From Nannochloris sp. 'desiccata' (lineage: Eukaryota > Chlorophyta > Trebouxiophyceae > Chlorellales > Chlorellaceae): DNA of 64,000 nt. The position numbers and the translations under genes were made by a program. Positions 53,909 through 63,275 of this stretch are shown here, piece after piece (within the stretch, counting starts at the first letter, position 1; each line of letters opens with the position of its first letter). The notes under the pieces were generated by a model. It worked only from the letters and a program-made list of their open reading frames with translations. It made no database searches and was not told the DNA's origin. Location: the NCBI GenBank assembly GCA_019044685.2, contig JAGTXX020000006.1, forward strand, positions 1,259,501 to 1,323,500, written 5' to 3'.

Positions 53909-54048
53909 GATTTTAAATTTCTAGATCGATGATTATGATCATTTTTTGCAACCTCATTGACTTAAGAATCCAAATTACAACGATCGCAGAGACAGGATAC
54001 TGTACATTTAAATAATATGAACTGAATTTAAATAGAGCAGAGTTAACT

Positions 54049-55221
54049 TTATTTAGGAGGCATGGCTCTAGCAAGCGCAGGTGAACTTTTCGTCCTCCGC
54101 AAGTCCTTTGCTACCGCCTTTTTATTCGCTTCCCACCACCTTTCTCCAGGCAATCTACACCCATTACGTTCACAAATATGCTCCATGCCATATCCAGGCG
54201 ACTTGGGCTTCAATTCTGGGATTGCAATAACGCTACTTGGCGGTGGCGGCAACAGCGGTGGGGACCCTGTCGCTCCAACCCCACCACTACCAGCAGGAAG
54301 CTTCAATTGAGACAATTCTGCATGTCCTATTCTTTGCCATTGCAGAGAAACTTGATCTACGGCCAATCTTTTTTCTTTTTCTAAAAATTTAGGGAAGAAA
54401 GAAATCCCGACAACTTCTTCTAATGAGCTCACTGGTACTGCAAAGCTTGCCAGCGGTGTCTTTGGGTCAATTGGCATATTCGGCAATACAAATGCACCTA
54501 ATACAGTACTGTCTGTACTGCCATTTCTTCTCTCTCCTAGAACTACTTTATAAAAATGTGTGGGCACTGCCTGCATTCTTGGAGGCTGCCCCAGCATGCT
54601 GTGTTTCATAGCCCACCCTGCTGGGCCTGGTTGCGGCAAATAACACGGACCTGTGACTACAAACACATCATCACACCGTTCCGCAACTTTCTGGACAAAT
54701 CGTTCAAACCGTGCCCAGTAGTCCCGATTGAATCCTTGGCCGACTTGTGGGCATGTATTTGTGAGAATAAAAGTATCATCCATAGCTTCTTGGCTACGTT
54801 TATGATTCGCAGCAGGTGCCATGTGTCCTCGATCGTATCCAGAGTTTCTATAATCGTCTAAATGTGAGCGGAAACGCGGGTCTAGAGTAGAATCTTCTTT
54901 GAAAAATGAGTTGTTTCGGTTCCCGTCGCCTCGAAGCACCTCGGGGGTAAAATGTTCTAAAACGTAGCGAGGATTTCGGAGACGGGGATCGTATTCTGCG
55001 ACGTAGCTGGAGAAGGTGCGGAAATGGGTGGTTCGAGGGACACCATGCTTTAATGCGGGATGTTCTAGCTCCAAGGCACGAAGAGGGGATGCAGCCTCTC
55101 TAGTTGAGATGATTTCCCGCCGACGTGAAGACGTCCAAACATAGACAGCTGTGCCGCCAACAGCTACACCTGCTGCCGCTGCTATCGCAAGATGTACTGG
55201 TCTAGGAAAACGCATTGTCAT
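54049..55221 (-). CDS. EndoG/NUC1-type DNA/RNA non-specific endonuclease
   Basis: Single exon, 390 aa. The first 30 residues hold a membrane segment (LAIAAAAGVAVGGTAVYVW) preceded by Arg, as in mitochondrial NUC1/EndoG. The nuclease domain has YDRGHMAPAANH with the catalytic His, FNRDYWARFE with the metal-binding Asn, and VVTGPCYLP. It is a beta-beta-alpha metal nuclease of the mitochondrial intermembrane space that degrades mtDNA or acts in cell death. The tail after residue 320 (CERNGCRLPGERWWEANKK) is an extension I do not see in typical EndoG; it is Cys/Trp-bearing and could be a small extra module. Confidence 0.88.
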   Translation of the reverse strand: MTMRFPRPVHLAIAAAAGVAVGGTAVYVWTSSRRREIISTREAASPLRALELEHPALKHGVPRTTHFRTFSSYVAEYDPRLRNPRYVLEHFTPEVLRGDGNRNNSFFKEDSTLDPRFRSHLDDYRNSGYDRGHMAPAANHKRSQEAMDDTFILTNTCPQVGQGFNRDYWARFERFVQKVAERCDDVFVVTGPCYLPQPGPAGWAMKHSMLGQPPRMQAVPTHFYKVVLGERRNGSTDSTVLGAFVLPNMPIDPKTPLASFAVPVSSLEEVVGISFFPKFLEKEKRLAVDQVSLQWQRIGHAELSQLKLPAGSGGVGATGSPPLLPPPPSSVIAIPELKPKSPGYGMEHICERNGCRLPGERWWEANKKAVAKDLRRTKSSPALARAMPPK

Positions 55222-55551
55222 ATTTGACTGACGGTATAGATGTTTTAAGAGAAATAAAGAAGAAGAATCACAGCGGCGGAAAAAAAAATTATTTACAAAG
55301 ATTTACATTAATCTCCTGCCCATCAGGTCCAGTGCTGGCACAGCTGGCGGCCCGAACTTGCCATCTTTTATAACTGTAGTGATTCAATAAATATAAATCT
55401 CCCTATCGAGCTTCTGATCGCACCTTAAAAGCTTTCGGAATTTTGCAGTGTTCAATTTAATTAAGCAGATCAACCCCAGCGTGAGACTATTTTGATATTA
55501 ATTAACAATTGCGTAACATTTGTCTAACAAGTTCTACAAGAGGACATCGTC
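55222..55551. other. Divergent promoter region
   Basis: Upstream of the EndoG-type and PsbP-like genes. Light-response elements cannot be identified by eye. No other feature seen. Confidence 0.4.
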
Positions 55552-56373
55552 ATGGCTGCGGTTGTATCAGACAAATGCTTGATCGTCAAGCATGCTGCAC
55601 AGAAATTCTGCTCCACCAGGCGCAGCATTCGAAGTAATGGAAGGCGGTTGGTAGTTCATGCATCTGTATCTGCCGGCAATGGCGATAGGCGCAGCACAAT
55701 GCTTGCACTTGCAGCAGCTGCTGCTGGTGTTTTTGCCACCCCCGTTCCCACCGCCGTTGCTAAGACGGCGTCCCGCACAGCTGGCGACTTCTTACCCAAA
55801 GCTGACGCGGATGGATATGTTCTTTACACTCCAGCCGAACGTGCTACTCCTGCTTTGCGGGCTGGTGTCATTACTGCCTCCCCCAACCTTTATTCCTTCC
55901 AACTTCCAACGAAGTGGGCGGAGGGAACAATCTTGAATATTCTCAGTGGCAATTTCTGCATGCCTCGTTGTGATGAGCCCTGGTATGAAGCTTTATGGGA
56001 ATCCCCAGAAGAAGGCAGTGCTATGCTCGTCGTTTCGCCGTTGTATCGTTTAGTCTCCAAAGCAAACGCCACTATGAAAGATCTGGGCCCACCTCAACAA
56101 GTGATTGAACAAATTGGGCCCTTTATTACTGGAAATTATTTGGATAGCGTAGATGATGATGTGTTATCTATGAATACTGAAGAATTTGCAGATGGAAGAA
56201 CGTATTATACCTATGAAATTAATGCGCCGTATGCAAAGGTGGGAACACATCAATTGGCAGCGTTTACTACCAAGGGTGATCTTGCGTATTTGTGGGTAGT
56301 AGCTGGTAATGATAAGCAATGGGCGAAAGCAGAGAGTAAATTGAGGTATATGTTGAAGACGTTTAAGGCTTAA
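55552..56373 (+). CDS. PsbP-domain thylakoid lumen protein, PPD6-like
   Basis: Single exon, 273 aa. A bipartite leader is visible: a basic stromal transit part, then RRSTMLALAAAAAGVFATP with a twin-arginine, which fits Tat-dependent import into the thylakoid lumen. The mature domain starts near AKTASRTAGDFLP and follows the PsbP fold to its end (KLRYMLKTFKA). The cysteine-bearing segment FCMPRCDEPWYEALW and GPFITGNYLDS resemble plant PPD6, which carries redox-active cysteines. It is likely a lumen assembly or redox factor rather than the PsbP subunit of photosystem II. Confidence 0.75.
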   Translation: MAAVVSDKCLIVKHAAQKFCSTRRSIRSNGRRLVVHASVSAGNGDRRSTMLALAAAAAGVFATPVPTAVAKTASRTAGDFLPKADADGYVLYTPAERATPALRAGVITASPNLYSFQLPTKWAEGTILNILSGNFCMPRCDEPWYEALWESPEEGSAMLVVSPLYRLVSKANATMKDLGPPQQVIEQIGPFITGNYLDSVDDDVLSMNTEEFADGRTYYTYEINAPYAKVGTHQLAAFTTKGDLAYLWVVAGNDKQWAKAESKLRYMLKTFKA

Positions 56374-56640
56374 GATGTCGTGGAAATTTGGGGCAAGAGA
56401 TCGGAAGATTTTTAGAAAGCCTTTAGAAAGAGCTCTTACATATGTAAAGTATATTGCAGCATTTAAGACATTATCACTGAAAATTGTAATGATTTAAAGA
56501 TGATTTAATCACTAAGTTTGAGGTTCTTCCTCCAATTTTACTCCCGCCACCTCCGATGGTGCCAATGTGATCAGGTGACACCTAAGGTGCTCACCTGGCT
56601 GCGACTGGGCGTATGTATGCCTTCCTCCCGGAGCAAAAAG

Positions 56641-56733
56641 GGGGACAACCGGGGATTGAACCCGGGACCTCGACGATATTTATGTTCGGAATAAACATCC
56701 AAACGTCGCGTGATACCACTACACCATTATCCC
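56641..56733 (-). tRNA. trnP-UGG: tRNA-Pro (UGG) with a 21-nt intron
   Basis: Read on the minus strand, acceptor GGGATAA pairs with TTGTCCC (one G-T pair) and is followed by discriminator C, as usual for tRNA-Pro. The D stem GTG/CAC, anticodon stem CGACG/CGTCG and T arm CCGGG-TTCAATC-CCCGG all pair. The anticodon loop begins TTTGGA, giving anticodon UGG. About 21 extra bases follow position 37, the canonical site of nuclear tRNA introns. A T run follows the 3' end on the minus strand, suiting RNA polymerase III termination. No CCA is encoded. This is a nuclear gene, not an organelle insertion. Confidence 0.88.
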
Positions 56734-57391
56734 GATTCGAAACTATCGATGCAGCTGACTGCATGAATTATAACTTACAACTTACTTTTGAAATTTGGCT
56801 TATGGGTCCAGACTCTGGTCTGTGAACCCCAAATATAACTTTATAATTTAGCAGTTCTTCTTACGTAAATAAGACTACATAACTCCAACGACAGTTACTG
56901 AGGCCTTCAGGATAATGCAAAATCGCGCAATGAAGAAAAAAATGCTTTCCATCCTGTTAACGTTGCATTGGAAATATTGGGAACTTAATGCCTGGCATTT
57001 TAGATATCTTATTTTAGCACTCAATGTTTCTCCCCTCAATACTTTGAAAATTCCAGAAATACATTCCAGTTAAAAAAGAAAACTCAGAGCAGAAAGATAG
57101 AGAAGTTCAGTTGCACCGCCGCCTCAGCGGTAAAAAAGAATTCTCTTCTTCTCCTTCTTTCCTCTTGATTCTCTTCACTTCCAAAAGAGCATCTTGAAAA
57201 TTTAGAGAATGCAAGTGGAATGTAATGAATGCTTCAGTCTAGAAACGAAAATTTGCTGTTCTGCGCTCCGAGTCACAAAACTGCATAAAAACACGTGACA
57301 GCACGGCACAACCCTTTTCTACCGAATTTCTCGCGGATTCCATTCATCTCCCTCTTAGAGGCAACTAATATACCCAACAAGAATTCATCTA
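56734..57391. other. Intergenic region without recognised gene
   Basis: About 660 bp upstream of arginine deiminase and of the tRNA gene. I see no further tRNA, snRNA or exon. An AT-rich tract near 57000-57080 and a CTTCTT-rich tract near 57135-57170 are the only biases. Confidence 0.45.
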
Positions 57392-58897
57392 ATGTCCGAA
57401 TCGACTCCGCGTTTGCCACCCAAGGGCTTGTCAAGGGGCAGCATGTTGAGTGAAAGCTTTCAAGATTTATGCGCTGTAGCACCCCGTCCAGTGCAGCCAA
57501 TTTCCAAGTTATCCCAAGCTCTCCAATCAAGCACTGAGAAGCGAAGCACAGCAGCTGAGCTCTTGAAAAGCGATAAATTTGTGCCAGTGGTAAGATGAAG
57601 AGATCAGGCACTATTTATTTATTGCCCTACAAACATGTTTTTCTAACAGCTTCTAATCAATGTATTTAAAAATCCATGTATATAGGCAATTCAAGAAGGT
57701 GAAAATGATCGCGCCGAGATCGTCATTGTCTGTGAACCCGAGGGCATGTCTTTGCAACTTGGCGGTCTCCATCCCCGCGCTTCCCTCTACGAAAAGCCCG
57801 TTAATCTCGAAGCAGCAAAGAATGCCCACGCTGAATTCCGTCGCATCATGCGTAACAACGGCGTCCGTGTTCTCACTGTCAGAGAAATCTTAGCCTTTGG
57901 AACTACAGAGCATGTCGGCGCTCGATCCGAACTTGAAGATTTTGCCATGCAAGCTTTGACCTATAAGCTTGCTGAAGGTGCCTCTTTAGAAGATATTGAA
58001 GCTGAAGATAGACATTATTTAAGCGATGAATACAAACGCAAAGTGCTGGAGCATATGTCCGTCCCGCAACTCATAGACACTATTCTTACAAACCCCACCG
58101 TCCATCTGGCGCCTTCTTATCGTGATACAGGCCTCACTGCCACGTACTCATTTGAACCTTTGTCTAATCTGGTGTATACGCGTGATCAACAGATTACTAC
58201 AGCCCGTGGGATCGTTATGGGTCGTCTGCGTTCTCCTCAACGAAATCTCGAAGTTTCGTTAATGAAATTTTGTCTTGAAAAAGTTGGATTAAAGGTGATT
58301 GGCGCAATTGACGAGCCTGGGTTTTTGGAAGGTGGAGATTTCGTGGCAATGAATGCTGACTTGGCTATGTTGGGTATCGGTCTTCGTTCTAACGAGGAAG
58401 CATGCCATCAATTGATGGATCGAGATCTTTTGGGCACTCGCCGTCTTGCAATCGTCCGCGACGATTTCGAACAACACCAAGATCGTATGCATTTGGATTG
58501 CGTTTTCTCTCTACTTTCTGATACATGTGTTTTAATGCTTGATGAAATGATGGGAGAAGAGGCAGCTACCAGAAGACTTGTTGATGAATACACAAGAGGA
58601 GCTGATGGTAAATATACAAAGAGCCGTTCTGCAGTTGAATTTAGTAAATATTTAAAGGATAATGGATACAATATTATTCCTATAAAAGCAGAGGACCAAT
58701 TAAAGTATGCGTGCAATATTCTTAATCTTGGAAATGAAAGGATTATTGCTGTCCATTTGGAAAGCGCCCGGCAAATTGTGAAATCTCCGCACTTTAATGG
58801 AGATGTACAATATATCGATTACAGTCCTATTACTTCAATGTATGGAGCTGTGCACTGTTCAAGTCAAGTGGTAAAGAGAACTCCCAAGAGGCGTTGA
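57392..58897 (+). CDS. ADI: Arginine deiminase
   Basis: Hydrolyses arginine to citrulline and ammonia, and can feed ATP formation with ornithine carbamoyltransferase and carbamate kinase. Two exons, 57392..57589 and 57686..58897, join in phase 0 (GTAAGA...ATATAG) into 469 aa. Marks are FEPLSNLVYTRDQQI, FLEGGDFVAMN, RMHLDCVFSLL with the catalytic His, and the C-terminal AVHCSSQVVKR with the nucleophilic Cys. The 66-residue exon 1 is a Ser/Lys-rich leader that may direct organelle import, as proposed for some algal enzymes. The enzyme is common in bacteria, protists and some green algae, but absent from land plants. GC and intron use are like the neighbours, so transfer is not recent. Confidence 0.93.
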
Positions 58898-59237
58898 TAT
58901 TTGAAAATAAAAGAAGCTTTGTGAAGGAGGCGGTGGGGGTTCCCCGACTGCCACCGGAAAAGCTTATTATGAGAAATATAATATATTGAATTGTTTTCTT
59001 AAGCTTAAACTCCACTTTATTGTTACGTAGCATGTAATTGTTCGTTAATAGCTTAGGTTTGTTAGTAAATTTGATGCAACAGGCAAGCCTGCTGCGCTGT
59101 CCGACGGCAAAAGATGATACTTCAAATTGCAGCTCACCAGGATGAAAGCTCTGCAGCAGGAGACTCCTGCTTCTTATTCAAATTTTGTGACGGCAAACTT
59201 CTTCCCCTTGGGGGCACTCGATAATTAATCAAGAAAT
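58898..59237. other. Intergenic region
   Basis: Between arginine deiminase and the SCC4-like gene, both on the + strand. TGTAA at about 59033 likely marks the 3' end of the arginine deiminase transcript. Nothing else seen. Confidence 0.45.
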
Positions 59238-61031
59238 ATGGACGCTTTTCAAACTCTACTGCAATTATCTCGCGACCTGCAAGCTCAAGGTTGCTTTGTG
59301 CAGGCTGCAAAATGTTTAGATGCCGCATGCAAATGTAGCCAAGCCTTGCCTGCCCACAGAGCCTTGGCGTGCTTAGATTATAGCGAACTTTTGATGGATC
59401 ATTTTGAAAATTTAGACCTCACCAAGACGCTTCTTTTGCAAGCTGAGAGAGAATTACGAGCTGTTAGAGCTCACTATGGATTAAGGTTGGAAGTCTTCCA
59501 CCTTCTCATCGTCTGCCACCGTCTTAGCGGCGACCTTGATCAAGCTTTAGAAGCATGTCGGGCAGGGCTCGCCGCGGCACAGGACCCTCATGCAAAGGGC
59601 TTGATGCGTTGGAAAGTCTACTTCCTTCTCCGCATAGTAGAATGTGGATTTGAAAAGAACAACGATGCAGAAGCTGCTTTAGCAGCTCTGGATACTACTG
59701 AATCACAAGCCACCTTCACTCTTATTGAAACAGCGGTTGTGGCTTTAAGCAGAGCTGCTTTGAATCTTCATTGTGGTCGAATGGACGTCGCAGACCAACA
59801 ATTAACAGCTTGCGCCGCTATTTTAGAAGGTATCATAGGAGACGAAGATGATGAAGGAGAAGTAGCAAACCGTTTACGTGGCAGCTATTTCGTATTATAT
59901 GCCGCCACTGCTTTGGCGGTTGGGAGAGCATCACAATTACAACAAGACAACGACTACCCTGTCTTTACACAGCTACAACAAGCGTTATCTGGGGCTAGTC
60001 TTGATGGAAATGGATGGTTACCTGGCCCTGCAGCAGCTGCTTTGGGCTACATGATGCATGGTGCTGTCCTTAGAGCAGCAGGAAAAGGAAGTGCAGCGGC
60101 GGTGCAGCTGGGGCAAGGCGAGGAGCTGGTCGATCAGGCACTCGGCCACTTGCGCTTAGATATTAGGAAAACAGAAAGTGAAGTATCACCTGGTGTGTTG
60201 GTCAACGGAACTGTGTATTTACGATTAAAGGCAGCGTTAAGTGAACAGCGCGCTCTTGCTGCTTTGCTGTCAACGGACCTTGCCGGTGCTGCTCGACATT
60301 CTGCAGATGCAGTGCATTTGATTCAACGCTTCCCCTCTGTACTAAAGGACCAAGCCAGCTCAGCGTGTATGCTTTTAGCCCATTATATGCATACCTTGGG
60401 AGAGTATGATCTCGCTTTGTCTCTGTTTGATGCTGTCCTAAATAGCTCTACAAAATCAATGCACAAACTAGCGGCATTGTCTGCGGCAATGACTGAATTA
60501 GAGAAAAACAGCGAAGGTGAGGGTCTTACAGCAGCTGCAGCATGGTTGGAAGGTCAGAATTTGATACCATCTTCATTACAAGGCCTTCCTTCCCATGTAA
60601 AGGCAACTTCTCAGCTGATAAATGGTATTATTATGAAAAGGAAGGGCGACCCGACTGGTGCTCGTTTGCTGTTAACTAAAGCCTTAAAACAAGCGCATGG
60701 ATTAATTGGTAGCACGCAGCTTGTAGGGCAGATATTAAACGTATTAGCCCCAGTTCAGCAAGAACGTCAGGATCTTGCAGGAGCCAAACAAATGTTTCAA
60801 TCAGCAACGACTCTGTTAAAATCGGTGGGTGATTTACCGTCTTTGATAACGACCTTGAATGGGATGCATTCTTTATATGATCAAGAAGGGAATAGCGCTC
60901 TTGTAGGTAAAAGTCAACAATACTTGGCAAGGAAGGCAACAGATTTACAGGGCAGGTTTACTGAAGTGAAAAAAAGTAAAGGGCATGGCGAGGTGGTTGA
61001 GGCGGCAACTTGGCTTTTCTCGAATACATGA
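59238..61031 (+). CDS. SCC4: SCC4/MAU2-like TPR cohesin-loader subunit
   Basis: Single exon, 597 aa, made of helical TPR-like pairs from end to end. Features that match MAU2 are the C-terminal KGDPTGARLLLTKALKQAHGL, the pattern STQLVGQILNVLAPVQQERQD and SVGDLPSLITTLNGMHSLYD, alongside the paired helices AKCLDAACKCSQALPAHR near the start. With SCC2/NIPBL it would load cohesin onto chromatin. The match is by pattern and memory, so a generic TPR protein remains possible. A tandem TGTAA tract from about 61087 follows the stop and could supply several polyadenylation signals. Confidence 0.7.
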   Translation: MDAFQTLLQLSRDLQAQGCFVQAAKCLDAACKCSQALPAHRALACLDYSELLMDHFENLDLTKTLLLQAERELRAVRAHYGLRLEVFHLLIVCHRLSGDLDQALEACRAGLAAAQDPHAKGLMRWKVYFLLRIVECGFEKNNDAEAALAALDTTESQATFTLIETAVVALSRAALNLHCGRMDVADQQLTACAAILEGIIGDEDDEGEVANRLRGSYFVLYAATALAVGRASQLQQDNDYPVFTQLQQALSGASLDGNGWLPGPAAAALGYMMHGAVLRAAGKGSAAAVQLGQGEELVDQALGHLRLDIRKTESEVSPGVLVNGTVYLRLKAALSEQRALAALLSTDLAGAARHSADAVHLIQRFPSVLKDQASSACMLLAHYMHTLGEYDLALSLFDAVLNSSTKSMHKLAALSAAMTELEKNSEGEGLTAAAAWLEGQNLIPSSLQGLPSHVKATSQLINGIIMKRKGDPTGARLLLTKALKQAHGLIGSTQLVGQILNVLAPVQQERQDLAGAKQMFQSATTLLKSVGDLPSLITTLNGMHSLYDQEGNSALVGKSQQYLARKATDLQGRFTEVKKSKGHGEVVEAATWLFSNT

Positions 61032-61218
61032 GATAAAACATAATTTTAAACGGATGGTATTAATAGCATAATTAAAATAATATAAATGTAATGTAATGTA
61101 ATGTGATTCAAAACTGTAATGTAATAAGTCCATTAATAGCGACGTTTCCTTGATTTTGCTTCGCATATTACACGCTTCACGTACACCAATACTAAATTTG
61201 TCGCTCGGCGTCTAATCC

Positions 61219-62992
61219 CTACCATTTTCGTTGTACTAACAAGGTAATTGACATCATTCCTGAAATGACCACCGATCCTTCTCTTCGTAACTCTTTACCA
61301 CTACAAATATTATCTTCACTATCACTACCACTCAAATCCATGGTTGAATCAAAGCCCAGAGGCACGAATTCTTCAATGATTTCACAAGAGATATTTTTTC
61401 GTTGAGCGTGTGCAGCGGTGTTGATCGCTTCCACCAACCCGCCCTTGATGAATATCTGTTCAGTGCCTTGGTCCCCATGATACACACAAAGATCAGGGTC
61501 TATATTATCAAGGTCTTCTAAATACTTAATGAGCTCTATTCTCAGTTCAATCCACCTTGTTGCAGTTACGATGCAGGTTGCGGCAGCTGTGAGATGGTCG
61601 AGGTCTATGAAAGAGTTGATGCCTAAAACTATACTCGCACCGGAAATATGGATAAACTGTATAGGAAATAAGAATGATACATATATTAGATGATCCTGAC
61701 AAGTGTTTTTTCTATTCATATAAAAGAGTAACAGCAAAAGAAAAGAAAAGAAAAGAAAAGAAAAGAAAAGAAAAGAAAAGAAAAGAAAAGAAAAGAAAAG
61801 AAAAGAAAAGAAAAGAAAAGAATTACGTCACCGCCATATGTTATTATGTTACCTTGCACTTGTTTACTACATCATCCAAATCTATATTTGTAGTTATACT
61901 GAACGCTCCTTCTTCTTCTGGATCTGTTTCCTGATCTTCAGGTCCTAATATAGTTACTTTATCCAACAGACAATCTTTTGGTAACGAGAAAGTGCAGCGA
62001 TTTTGGGTTTCCAGAGTTCCTCTGGTGGTCTGGAAATTTATCGTCAGCTCCTGCGAAAATTCAAGTAACGGTTATCTAGTAGTTCAAGAAAGAGAGAAAT
62101 TGGTCAATACAGGGATTTTTAAGGAATTGATCTTTACGGGAATGACCTTGAGGTGTGCAATATCAACAGTGTTGAGCTCTACGGTAGTAAAACCAACAAC
62201 AGAAAGTTTTGTGAGATTTTGAAGTTGCGATAACGATGCGGCTTGCTGAGGGCCTAAGTCCCAGGAGAAGGCAACGCCATCTTCTATTTCTCTCCGTTCA
62301 GAACAGAGTAATTGTAGCTCTCTTAGATTATGGAATCTTTCCAGTACAGAGAAATCTTGAAGATAGCATGATAAGTTTTCCAGGGAATCTTCCAACAGCT
62401 GGGCAACGGCTGGGATGTGCAGTAGCCACTCAGCTGGGATTGGATATGCGCTCGATAGAGTTGCCGCTTTTAAACGTAGTGACGTTGCCAACAGCCTGAT
62501 TTGGTTTCTTATGCTACAGGAGCTAATTAGGTCATTAAATTTTAAAGAAGGAAAGTAGTGAGCGGGCATTGCTAGTGCCAGGCAACATTTTATTCATGCC
62601 AATAGAAGGCATATAATATCATACATAAAGCAAAATTCGTACCTTCGTGTTGAATTCTCAATACAGTTCAAAAGATTTGTTATGTTTAATGGATCTAACA
62701 AGCGCAATATCTTTCTATACTTTGCTGAAAATGCAAAGGTGACGGCAACTTGTGTGCTGATTTGAATAATCACAATAGCTCAGGATTCTGCTCCAAATAT
62801 CTGAAGGGAGTTCATACTACACAAATGGATGATCAGATAAGCACATTGAGGGATCAAATTTGCTTTCTTGTAGATATTGAACGCAGCCCTTGATCCCTGA
62901 ACCCCAAGATTAATTTTTAGATTAATTTATCTATAATTTTAATTGCTTACCCAGTCACTGGCAGCCTTATTCCTATCTATGTCTTCAGCCAT
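61219..62992 (-). CDS. Probable F-box protein, multi-exon, one junction uncertain
   Basis: In order, the exons are 62951..62992, 62643..62816 (holding a problem), 62138..62522, 61853..62050 and 61219..61656. The first begins MAEDIDRNKAASDW. The second starts YELPSDIWSRIL, the L-P and IL pattern of an F-box, and ends KILRLLDPLNITNLLNC. Its two halves are out of frame by one base unless a 49-nt GT-AG intron (62725..62773) is removed. With that intron the total is 1188 bases, 395 aa, with all other phases matching. The middle holds leucine-rich segments (LLEDSLENLSCYL, FHNLRELQLL). A role in SCF ubiquitin ligases is inferred only. Confidence 0.55.
61736..61820. repeat. (AAAAG)17 microsatellite inside an intron
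   Basis: Seventeen perfect AAAAG units on the + strand. They lie in the last intron (61657..61852) of the minus-strand F-box-like gene, where they read as a CTTTT pyrimidine tract about 80 nt upstream of the acceptor. Probably length-polymorphic. Confidence 0.95.
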
Positions 62993-63275
62993 TGCATTGC
63001 ACTAAAATTTGAACAGCGGCCAAGGTGCATTAGGCACCAATACCTTACTTGGAAAGTGCAGCACGGCAGTTCGACGACAGCCAGGCAACAGTGCTCTCTA
63101 AGTGACGGCCTCCCACAGCCAAAAACCAGGATCATTTGCTCTGAAATAGCACTCATCGGGTAGCAGTTTTGTACGTCAGCCCTTAATTCAAGAGGCTATG
63201 CAAGCAGAGCAGAGAATGAGAGCCTCCGCCCGTTGCGCTTTGCAGTTGTTCAACCTGACCTCAAAAGAGAGCGAA
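62993..63275. other. Divergent promoter region
   Basis: Upstream of the F-box-like gene and of HisC. An earlier in-frame ATG of the HisC leader (63198, start MQAEQRMRA) could lengthen the HisC presequence by 26 residues. No other gene seen. Confidence 0.4.
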
